64,000 nucleotides of DNA, from positions 1 to 64,000 of the forward strand of contig NZ_CANLZX010000006.1 in assembly GCF_947495675.1 (NCBI RefSeq), in the 5' to 3' direction. A model generated the notes under the pieces. The model worked only from the letters and a program-made list of their open reading frames with translations, had not been told where the DNA came from and did not search any database. Positions within the stretch are counted from its first letter, which is position 1. Each line of letters starts with the position of its first letter. The position numbers were made by a program, and so were the translations under genes. Below are positions 9,385-17,406 of the stretch, one piece after another. The DNA is from an uncultured Algibacter sp. (GTDB taxonomy: Bacteria; Bacteroidota; Bacteroidia; Flavobacteriales; Flavobacteriaceae).

Positions 9385-9407
9385 GGTACAACATAGGTAC
9401 AACAAAT
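9385..9407 (+). repeat. Left copy of 23-bp subterminal repeat
   Basis: Two GGTACAAC units 11 bases apart, then AAAT-type ending; identical over 23 bases to 34785-34807 and in the same orientation. Candidate arm-type binding sites for the integrase. A dyad ATTCATTT/AAATGAAT (9423-9444) follows 15 bases later. Confidence 0.7.
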
Positions 9408-9537
9408 TGATGTTTTTTATATATTCATTTTATTTGAAATGAATTAGTGGTTTTTGATTGTAATTATTATTACAGAATACTTAAACTGTTGTTAATTAAT
9501 TACTATCATTTCAAAATTTCGTAACTTCGTACCCATT

Positions 9538-9951
9538 ATGAAACAAGTATTCCATCAAATAATGTCTTTGACAATGGCTTTTGTAGTGTTATTCTCTACA
9601 ATGTCATTTGCTGTTAATATGCATTATTGTGGCGATACTTTAGTTGAAACTGCTATCTTCCATAAGGCTAAAGGATGCGGAATGGAAATGGAAAAACCTT
9701 CAACTGAAGGCTGTTCTATTACAAAAAAGAATTGTTGTAACGATGAACAATTAGTAGTTGATGGACAAGACGAACTACAACTTCAAGTTGACAAAATTTC
9801 TTTTGAACAACAAGTATTTATAGCTTCATTTGTTTACACCTATATTAACCTTTTTGAAGGTTTAGACAACAATGTATCTTCTTTCGAAGAATACGAACCA
9901 CCACTCGTCATAAGGCAACTCTACAAGATTGACGAGACTTATTTAATTTGA
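9538..9951 (+). CDS. HYC_CC_PP family secreted protein
   Basis: The 137-residue protein has an N-terminal hydrophobic signal (residues 10-25) followed by the three motifs that name the family: HYCGD (HYC at 29-31), NCCND in the middle and EPPLV near the C-terminus. Additional Cys residues (GCGMEME, GCSITKKNCC) suggest metal binding. Members are small Bacteroidota proteins commonly found beside copper efflux genes; a biochemical role is not established to my knowledge. Here it opens the copper module and is followed by a 108-base gap with a hairpin (9972-10001) before the CusA gene, so it may be transcribed more than the genes behind it. Confidence 0.85.
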   Translation: MKQVFHQIMSLTMAFVVLFSTMSFAVNMHYCGDTLVETAIFHKAKGCGMEMEKPSTEGCSITKKNCCNDEQLVVDGQDELQLQVDKISFEQQVFIASFVYTYINLFEGLDNNVSSFEEYEPPLVIRQLYKIDETYLI

Positions 9952-9971
9952 TTTTTAAACTTTAGACTGTT

Positions 9972-10001
9972 TTATCCTATGGCTTTATGTCATAAGGATA
10001 A
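9972..10001 (+). promoter_or_regulatory. Hairpin between HYC_CC_PP gene and cusA
   Basis: TTATCCTATG pairs with CATAAGGATAA with one bulged base, nine-base loop. No T run follows, so it looks more like an mRNA processing or stability element than a terminator. Confidence 0.4.
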
Positions 10002-10059
10002 CTTGCTGTATTCGGTGTTTTCATAACGCCAATGTCTAACTGTTTAATAATCAAAGCTA

Positions 10060-13000
10060 ATGCTAAATAAAAGCATCAAATTTTTAATAGAAAACAAACT
10101 CGTAGCAGTTCTGCTACTCGTCCTTTTTGTTGGTTGGGGAACTGTAAACGCACCTTTTAATTGGGACACAGGATTTTTACCAAGCAACCCAGTAGCGGTG
10201 GATGCCATTCCAGATATTGGAGAAAACCAACAAATTGTATTCACAAAGTGGGATGGTCGTTCGCCACAAGATATAGAAGATCAAATCACTTATCCTTTAA
10301 CTACTTCTTTACTCGGTATTCCAGGAGTGAAAACTATTCGTAGCTCTTCTATGTTTGGGTTTTCAAGTATCTATATCATTTTTGAAGAAGATATAGAATT
10401 CTATTGGAGTCGCAGTCGCATCCTCGAAAAACTCAATTCATTACCAAGTGGATTATTACCAGAAGGTGTTAATCCTGCATTGGGACCAGATGCCACAGGT
10501 TTAGGGCAAATATTTTGGTACACTCTTGAAGGTCGAGATGAAAACGGAAATGTTACTGGTGGATGGGATTTACACGAACTGCGTAGCATTCAAGATTACT
10601 ATGTAAAATATGCTTTATCTACTGCAAGTGGTGTTTCTGAAGTAGCTTCCATTGGTGGTTATGTTCAGGAGTATCAAGTTGATGTTAATCCAGAGTTGAT
10701 GCGTCAATATAACATTAGTTTAAACCAGATTGTAAAAGCGGTTAAAAGTAGTAATCAAGATATTGGTGCGCAGACTTTAGAAATCAATCAAGCTGAATAT
10801 TTAGTGCGTGGTCTAGGTTATGTAAAATCTGTTGAAGATATTGAAAATGCTGTAGTTACTTCAGAAGATTTTACTTCAATTAAGATTAAAGACATAGGTA
10901 AAGTATCATTAGGTCCAGCAACACGAAGAGGTTTATTGGATAAAGAAGGTGCGGAAGTCGTTGGTGGTGTTGTAGTGGCACGATATGGTGCAAATCCAAT
11001 GGAAGTCATTAATAATGTAAAAGCGCAAATTGAGGAGCTGAAAGGCGGATTACCTTCAAAGGTATTGGCAGATGGACGAACATCTCAATTAACTGTTGTT
11101 CCTTTCTATGATCGTACCGGGCTTATTGAAGAAACATTAGACACGCTTAATGAAGCGTTGACACTAGAAATATTAATTACCATTTTGGTTATTATTGTTA
11201 TGGTTTTCAATTTAAGAGCTTCTATTTTAATTTCTGGATTGTTGCCTGTTGCAGTATTAATGGTATTTGTTACCATGAAACTGTTTAACGTAGATGCCAA
11301 TATTGTAGCACTTTCTGGTATTGCTATTGCAATTGGAACTATGGTAGATGTAGGCGTCATTCTCGCAGAAAATATGATTCGCCATCTCGATGATGACAAA
11401 TTACGATTACGAGAAGATGGTACAGAGTTAACTACGAATGAAGTAGTTTATAATGCGACTGCCGAAGTTTCTGGAGCGATTTTAACTGCGGTATTAACTA
11501 CAATTATCAGCTTTGTTCCTGTATTTACAATGATTGGTGCAGAAGGAAAATTGTTTAGACCACTTGCATTTACCAAAACGATGGCGTTATCGGCATCTTT
11601 GGTTATTGCGCTGTTTTTAATTCCACCATTCGCAGCTTATTTATTCAGAAAAACATCATTTAAAAAGTCATTTAAATACATCATAAATGGTGCTTTAATA
11701 ATTACTGGAATAGCAATTATGGTTACTGGATATTGGTTAGGGATTATTTTAATTGCTTTTGGTATTACTAGTTTACTTGGAGTTTTGGGTAAACTAAATA
11801 AGAAAAATAACAATCTTGTAAATATTATTATTTCATGTACTGCCATTATATTTTTACTTGCCGAATATTGGAGACCATTAGGCTTTGACAGAAGTATTCT
11901 AGTAAACTTAATTTTTGTAGCTATTATTTGCTTCGGAATTTTAGGAATATTTTCAATTTTCAGAAGGTATTATGGACAAATTTTAAATTGGGCTTTAGCA
12001 AACAAGTTATTGTTTTTAATTATTCCAGCAACTGTGCTTGTTTCTGGAGGATGGATAATGAATAATACAGGAAAAGAATTTATGCCATCTCTAAACGAAG
12101 GCTCTTTTCTACTAATGCCAACCTCATTACCACATTCAGGTGTTGCCGAAAATAAACGTGTTCTTCAACAATTGGATATGGCTGTAGCCACCATTCCAGA
12201 AATTGAAACTGTAGTAGGAAAGTCTGGTAGAACAGAATCTGCATTAGACCCTGCGCCTTTATCTATGTACGAAAACATGATTCAATATAAGTCTGAATAC
12301 ATGCGTAACTCAAAAGGAAAAAGACAACGTTACAAAGTAAACGACGATGGTGCTTTTGAATTGAAAGATGGAACATTTATCGCCAATCCTAATAATTCCG
12401 AAAATGTTGTTTTTACAAAAGTTAGACATGCTCAACTTATCGAAGATAATGATGGCGAATTCTATCGTAATTGGCGACCAGAAATTAATAGTCCTGATGA
12501 TATTTGGAATGAAATAGTTAGAGTTACCAAATTACCAGGAGTTACTTCTGCACCAAAATTACAACCGATAGAAACCAGATTGGTAATGCTTCAAACTGGA
12601 ATGCGTGCACCAATGGGAATAAAAGTAAAAGGACAAGATTTAAAACAAATTGAAGCGTTTGGATTGCAGCTAGAAACCATTCTTAAACAAGCAGAAGGTG
12701 TAAAAGAGCAAGCTGTTTTTGCAGATAGAATTGTAGGGAAACCTTATTTACTTATTGATATTGATAGAGAAAAAATAGCACGTTATGGTGTATCTATAGA
12801 AGATGTACAAAGTGTGCTGAAAGTAGCAATTGGCGGTATGGCTATTACTCAAACTGTAGAAGGAAGAGAACGCTATACTGTTAGAGTGCGGTATCCTAGA
12901 GAGCTACGTGGTAATCCAGAAGATATAAAAGGCATTTATATTCCTGTTGAAAAAGGAAGCCCAGTTCCGTTAAGTGAATTAGCGACTATTCGTTATGAGC

Positions 13001-13788
13001 AAGGTCCACAAGTCATAAAAAGTGAAGACACCTTTTTGGTCGGCTATGTGTTGTTTGATAAATTAGATGGATTTGCAGAAGTTGATGTTGTTGAAAATGC
13101 GCAAGCTTTATTTCAACAGAAAATAGATTCAGGAGAATTAAATGTTCCAAAGGGCATCAGCTATAAATTTACAGGAACTTATGAAAATCAGTTACGAGCA
13201 GAAAAAACGCTTTCTGTTGTCGTTCCATTAGCGCTTGCTATTATTTTCTTGATTCTGTATTTCCAGTTCAAATCTGTTACTACTTCATTAATGGTTTTTA
13301 CAGGAATAACGGTTGCTTTTGCAGGTGGTTTTATAATGATATGGTTGTACGGTCAAGATTGGTTTTTCAATTTCAGTTTGTTTGGAGAGAATATGCGAGA
13401 CCTTTTCAATATGAAAACTATCAATTTAAGTGTTGCGGTTTGGGTAGGTTTTATAGCATTATTTGGTATTGCTACAGATGATGGTGTCGTTATGGCAACA
13501 TACCTCACGCAAACTTTTGAGCGTGAAAAACCTTCTGATAAAAAAAGCATTAGAGCTTCCGCTTTACAAGCTGCCGAAAAACGTATTCGTCCGTGTTTAA
13601 TGACTACTGTAACTACCATTTTGGCGCTGTTACCAGTATTGACATCCACAGGAAAAGGAAGTGATATTATGATACCTATGGCAATTCCAATATTTGGCGG
13701 AATGGTTATAGACATTACCTCTTATTTTATTGTACCGGTATTATATAGCTGGAGAGAAGAGTTTAAATTGAAAAGAGCAAACAAATGA
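10060..13788 (+). CDS. cusA: CusA-type RND metal efflux pump (Cu/Ag class)
   Basis: Inner-membrane proton-driven RND pump of 1242 residues, forming a tripartite complex with the adaptor (19912-21684) and TolC (13785-15002). TM4 has GTMVDVGVILAEN with single Asp430 and Glu437, the pattern of CusA monovalent-metal pumps, and lacks the extra upstream Asp of CzcA. A methionine pair in TGMRAPMGIKV fits a Met relay for Cu(I)/Ag(I). It is about 200 residues longer than E. coli CusA: after TM6 (about residues 530-660) there are some four further hydrophobic helices before the second half (WIMNNTGKEFMPSLNEGSF). Its stop overlaps the next start by 4 bases (ATGA). Confidence 0.92.
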   Translation: MLNKSIKFLIENKLVAVLLLVLFVGWGTVNAPFNWDTGFLPSNPVAVDAIPDIGENQQIVFTKWDGRSPQDIEDQITYPLTTSLLGIPGVKTIRSSSMFGFSSIYIIFEEDIEFYWSRSRILEKLNSLPSGLLPEGVNPALGPDATGLGQIFWYTLEGRDENGNVTGGWDLHELRSIQDYYVKYALSTASGVSEVASIGGYVQEYQVDVNPELMRQYNISLNQIVKAVKSSNQDIGAQTLEINQAEYLVRGLGYVKSVEDIENAVVTSEDFTSIKIKDIGKVSLGPATRRGLLDKEGAEVVGGVVVARYGANPMEVINNVKAQIEELKGGLPSKVLADGRTSQLTVVPFYDRTGLIEETLDTLNEALTLEILITILVIIVMVFNLRASILISGLLPVAVLMVFVTMKLFNVDANIVALSGIAIAIGTMVDVGVILAENMIRHLDDDKLRLREDGTELTTNEVVYNATAEVSGAILTAVLTTIISFVPVFTMIGAEGKLFRPLAFTKTMALSASLVIALFLIPPFAAYLFRKTSFKKSFKYIINGALIITGIAIMVTGYWLGIILIAFGITSLLGVLGKLNKKNNNLVNIIISCTAIIFLLAEYWRPLGFDRSILVNLIFVAIICFGILGIFSIFRRYYGQILNWALANKLLFLIIPATVLVSGGWIMNNTGKEFMPSLNEGSFLLMPTSLPHSGVAENKRVLQQLDMAVATIPEIETVVGKSGRTESALDPAPLSMYENMIQYKSEYMRNSKGKRQRYKVNDDGAFELKDGTFIANPNNSENVVFTKVRHAQLIEDNDGEFYRNWRPEINSPDDIWNEIVRVTKLPGVTSAPKLQPIETRLVMLQTGMRAPMGIKVKGQDLKQIEAFGLQLETILKQAEGVKEQAVFADRIVGKPYLLIDIDREKIARYGVSIEDVQSVLKVAIGGMAITQTVEGRERYTVRVRYPRELRGNPEDIKGIYIPVEKGSPVPLSELATIRYEQGPQVIKSEDTFLVGYVLFDKLDGFAEVDVVENAQALFQQKIDSGELNVPKGISYKFTGTYENQLRAEKTLSVVVPLALAIIFLILYFQFKSVTTSLMVFTGITVAFAGGFIMIWLYGQDWFFNFSLFGENMRDLFNMKTINLSVAVWVGFIALFGIATDDGVVMATYLTQTFEREKPSDKKSIRASALQAAEKRIRPCLMTTVTTILALLPVLTSTGKGSDIMIPMAIPIFGGMVIDITSYFIVPVLYSWREEFKLKRANK

Positions 13789-15002
13789 AAAGAATAATTT
13801 ATACACTCATCGGTTTATTAACTTTTAGTGTTTCTAATGCACAAGAATTAGAAACGCTTATTAATGAAGCATTAAATAACAATCCTGAAATTCAAAAGTT
13901 TGAATTACAGTATAGTATTGCTTCCGAAAAAGTGAATGAAGTAAATACATTGCCTAATACTGAATTTGGTGTGGGTTACTTCGTAAGCGAACCAGAAACC
14001 CGAACAGGAGCACAACGCTTTAAAGTGTCAGCAAAACAGATGTTGCCTTGGTTTGGTACAATAACATCAAGAGAAAATTATGTCAGTTCATTAGCTGATG
14101 CAAAATATGAAGACATTGTTATTGCAAAGCGAAAATTGATGGCTTCTGTATCACAATCCTATTATAATCTTTTCGCTAATAAAGCAAAACAAGAGGTTTT
14201 AAGCGAGAATATTAAACTATTGGAAACCTATGAGACTTTAGCGCTAACCTCGGTTGAGGTTGGTAAAGCATCAGCTGTAGATGTGTTGCGATTGCAAATG
14301 CGTCAAAATGAAATGCAACAACTAAAAGATGTTTTAAGTCAACAGTTTTTAGCAGAACAAACCAATTTCAATAAGCTTTTGAACAGGAAAAATGATACTG
14401 CTGTTACTGTGGTAGATAGTTTAATGATGCCTTCAGAAGACTTTGAAATCACTACTAAAAATTTAGCCTTACACCCTGAATTACTAAAATTCGATAAACT
14501 TTATCAGTCGGTAGAACAATCCGAATTATTAAACCAAAAAGAAAGCAGTCCTATGATTGGTTTTGGCTTGGACTATATCAATGTTTCTGAAAGACCAGAT
14601 ATGAATTTCTCGGATAACGGTAAAGATATTGTGATGCCAATGGTTTCGGTGTCCATCCCAATATTCAATAAGAAATACAAATCTCAAACCAAGCAAAATA
14701 AGTTGCAACAACAGGAAATTACGGCTCAAAAACAAGAACGATTAAACACTTTGGAAACGCTTTTAAGTAAAGCAATTAATGAGCGTATTTCGACAAGAAT
14801 AAGTTATGAGACTCAAACCAAGAACTTAAAACAAGCCAAAGATGCTGAAGACATTTTAATCAAAAGCTACGAAACAGGAACGATTGATTTTAATGATGTT
14901 TTGGATATTCAAGAATTACAACTAAAATTTCAAATGAACCAAATAGAATCTGTGAAGACCTACTATGTTCAGAGTACTATAATTAATTATTTAATTCAGT
15001 AA
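13785..15002 (+). CDS. TolC-family outer-membrane efflux protein (CusC role)
   Basis: The 405-residue protein has a signal peptide (cleavage after SVSNAQ region, about residue 19) and two long heptad-rich repeats typical of the outer-membrane factor family, with conserved segments LINEALNNNPEIQ near the N-terminus and a second copy from about residue 215 (LALHPELLKFDKLY). It should form the trimeric exit duct for the CusA pump. Start overlaps the stop of cusA by 4 bases, showing translational coupling. The next gene begins 3 bases after its stop. Confidence 0.9.
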   Translation: MKRIIYTLIGLLTFSVSNAQELETLINEALNNNPEIQKFELQYSIASEKVNEVNTLPNTEFGVGYFVSEPETRTGAQRFKVSAKQMLPWFGTITSRENYVSSLADAKYEDIVIAKRKLMASVSQSYYNLFANKAKQEVLSENIKLLETYETLALTSVEVGKASAVDVLRLQMRQNEMQQLKDVLSQQFLAEQTNFNKLLNRKNDTAVTVVDSLMMPSEDFEITTKNLALHPELLKFDKLYQSVEQSELLNQKESSPMIGFGLDYINVSERPDMNFSDNGKDIVMPMVSVSIPIFNKKYKSQTKQNKLQQQEITAQKQERLNTLETLLSKAINERISTRISYETQTKNLKQAKDAEDILIKSYETGTIDFNDVLDIQELQLKFQMNQIESVKTYYVQSTIINYLIQ

Positions 15003-15005
15003 AAA

Positions 15006-17390
15006 ATGAAAACATTAAACACAATACTTCTTTTATTCCTAACGTCAATCGCATTTGCCCAAGTAGGTACAAATGGCGATGACAGAAACGAAGAAGGAAG
15101 AAATATTAAAGAGTATAACCTCACTATAGAAGAAAATGAAATGACACTTGCTGGTGTAACTGCAAAGGGTATGACTATCAATGGTAGTATTCCTGGGCCA
15201 GTTTTAGAATTTAATGAAGGAGACCTTGCCATTATTAATGTTACCAACAAAATGGATGAAGAAACCTCTGTGCATTGGCACGGATTAATTCTTCCTAATT
15301 TTTATGATGGTGTGCCCTATTTAACAACGCCACCAATAAAACCTGGTACAACATTTCAATATAGAATCCCTATCAACCAATCTGGTACGTATTGGTATCA
15401 TTCTCATACAATGTTACAAGAGCAGAAAGGAGTATATGGCTCAATTGTTATTCAGCCTAAAGAAAAAACATTGGAATATGATACAGATTTAGTCGTAGTT
15501 CTTTCGGATTGGACAAATGAAAAACCAATGAATGTGCTTCGTAACCTTAAACGAGGTAACGAATGGTATCAAATTAAAAAAGGAACAGCTGTACCGTTAA
15601 GTAGAGTTATAAAAGAAGATGCATTAAGCGCGCAATTTAAGTTTTGGCGCGATAGAATGGAAGGCGCAGATATTGCTGATATTTATTATCCTGCCTTTCT
15701 ATCTAATGGTAAAAAATTGGCGGAATATCCAGAGTTTAAATCTGGAGAAAAAGTAAGACTTCGTTTTATCAACGCCTCTGCCTCATCTTATTATTGGATG
15801 GATTTTGGAGCAGGTAACCCATTAATCGTATCAAGCGATGGTGTTGATGTCACACCAGTCAATAAAAGCAGGTTTCTCTTTGGTATTGCAGAAACCTATG
15901 ATGTAATAGTGACTATTCCAAATGGTACATTGGAAGTAACAGCAACCACACAAGATGGTTCTGGCAGTACATCCATTCGTTTGGGAAGTGGCAAACTTTT
16001 TCCCGCAACTGTAATAGATAGACCAGACAAAGTTGCGATGATGAAGCAAATGGCTAAAATGGATATGAAAATGGGAGCACCTGCAATGGTAGGTAGTCAA
16101 AAGAAAAATACACCTGAAGCTTTAATGAAAAGGTATGGAATGCAAATGGATATGAAAGATGGCAAGATGAATATGGATATGAATAATAAGATGTCGATGC
16201 AAGATGGTAAGATGGATAACCAAATGAGTATGAAAATGGACGACCAAAAACCTATGAATATGAATAATAATCATATGCAAATGGAAATGAACAAAAAGAT
16301 GGATATGAAAAAGGATTCTATGCCAATGAACCATAATATGTCTATGATGCCAAAAGACAGTTCGTCGTTTGATTACAATACACGTAAAACATATTTTAAC
16401 TATGATTTTTTAAAGGCAAAAGAAAATACAACTTATAAGGCAGATTTACCTGTAAATGACCTTTTACTCAATTTAACGGGTAATATGCAACGCTATGTGT
16501 GGAGTATAAATGGTGTGCCGTTATCCGAAACCGATAAGATTAAAATTAAAGGTGGAGAAGTAACCAGAATAACCTTAAATAACTTAACAATGATGTACCA
16601 CCCAATGCATCTTCACGGTCATTATTTTAGAGTTATTAACGAAAATGGAGAACGTTCGCCATTAAAACATACGGTTAATGTGCCACCAATGCAAAAAGTA
16701 ATTATTGAATTTTATAACGAAGAATATGGCGATTGGTTTTTTCATTGCCACGTATTATATCATATGATGGGTGGTATGGCAAGAGTATTTAGCTATGATA
16801 CACCAAGGGATGAAAGAATGGAAGCCTATCCAGTTCGAAAACTCATCAATGAAACAGACCATTATTATTCTTGGGGAAGAGCTCGTGCAGGTTCAAATTT
16901 TACAGAATTAAACCTTATGTCCAGTAATATTAGAAATGAATTTGGCTTGCGTACCGAATTTGACTACGACCAAAATGCTGAAGTAGAAGTAAATTACAAC
17001 CGATACTTAAATGATTGGGTGCGCGTGTATGCAGGTGTAAATACCGAAACGTCAACACCAGATTCTTATGACACGTTTAATACCGTAGGATTAGTTGGTG
17101 TTAAATATTTTACACCCTATAGATTTAATGTAGATGTGAGTATGGACCATCAACTGCGCCCAAGAATCCGTTTAGATAGAGAACTGTTACTTTTTCCAAG
17201 GCTTTTTTTAGAGGGCGAATATGAATACAGAGCAGACTTTGGTTGGGTCAATGATATAGGGAATACATCCTATCAAGGCGAAACCCAATGGTTAGTTGGA
17301 GCTTCTTATATTTTATCACGAAATTTTTCAATACAAGGCAACTATAACAACAGATACGGTTGGGGTGGTGGACTTTTGGTAAGATTTTAA
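15006..17390 (+). CDS. Multicopper oxidase fused to a CopB-like C-terminal domain
   Basis: Signal peptide (1-19), three cupredoxin domains and a Met-rich linker. Copper ligands are visible: H90-W-H92, H132-S-H134, H532..H535-L-H537 and H580-C581-H582 with H586 as type 1 ligand. Residues 345-450 are packed with MDMKxGKM-type motifs. After the oxidase domain ends (about 600), residues 620-794 resemble the C-terminal beta-barrel of CopB/PcoB: AEVEVNYNRYLNDWVRVYAG, LVGVKYFTPYRFNVDV, RELLLFPRLFLEGEYEYR and a final Phe. It likely oxidises Cu(I) in the periplasm and, by inference, is tied to the outer membrane by its own barrel. Embedded in the cus operon. Confidence 0.9.
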   Translation: MKTLNTILLLFLTSIAFAQVGTNGDDRNEEGRNIKEYNLTIEENEMTLAGVTAKGMTINGSIPGPVLEFNEGDLAIINVTNKMDEETSVHWHGLILPNFYDGVPYLTTPPIKPGTTFQYRIPINQSGTYWYHSHTMLQEQKGVYGSIVIQPKEKTLEYDTDLVVVLSDWTNEKPMNVLRNLKRGNEWYQIKKGTAVPLSRVIKEDALSAQFKFWRDRMEGADIADIYYPAFLSNGKKLAEYPEFKSGEKVRLRFINASASSYYWMDFGAGNPLIVSSDGVDVTPVNKSRFLFGIAETYDVIVTIPNGTLEVTATTQDGSGSTSIRLGSGKLFPATVIDRPDKVAMMKQMAKMDMKMGAPAMVGSQKKNTPEALMKRYGMQMDMKDGKMNMDMNNKMSMQDGKMDNQMSMKMDDQKPMNMNNNHMQMEMNKKMDMKKDSMPMNHNMSMMPKDSSSFDYNTRKTYFNYDFLKAKENTTYKADLPVNDLLLNLTGNMQRYVWSINGVPLSETDKIKIKGGEVTRITLNNLTMMYHPMHLHGHYFRVINENGERSPLKHTVNVPPMQKVIIEFYNEEYGDWFFHCHVLYHMMGGMARVFSYDTPRDERMEAYPVRKLINETDHYYSWGRARAGSNFTELNLMSSNIRNEFGLRTEFDYDQNAEVEVNYNRYLNDWVRVYAGVNTETSTPDSYDTFNTVGLVGVKYFTPYRFNVDVSMDHQLRPRIRLDRELLLFPRLFLEGEYEYRADFGWVNDIGNTSYQGETQWLVGASYILSRNFSIQGNYNNRYGWGGGLLVRF

Positions 17391-17406
17391 TTTAAAAAAG
17401 TGAACA

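Noticed and set aside
9113..9394. Minus-strand 93-codon reading frame across the tRNA genes
   Set aside because: It is the antisense of tRNA-Gly and tRNA-Leu; the translated GLEPVRPNGH and DLNPRPPPWQG pieces are the familiar artefact of tRNA T-arm sequence.
13353..13715. 120-codon frame on the minus strand
   Set aside because: Antisense shadow inside the cusA pump gene, with no start signal or independent support.
16122..16334. His-rich 70-codon frame on the minus strand
   Set aside because: It is the antisense of the Met-rich linker of the multicopper oxidase (ATG read backwards gives CAT = His).
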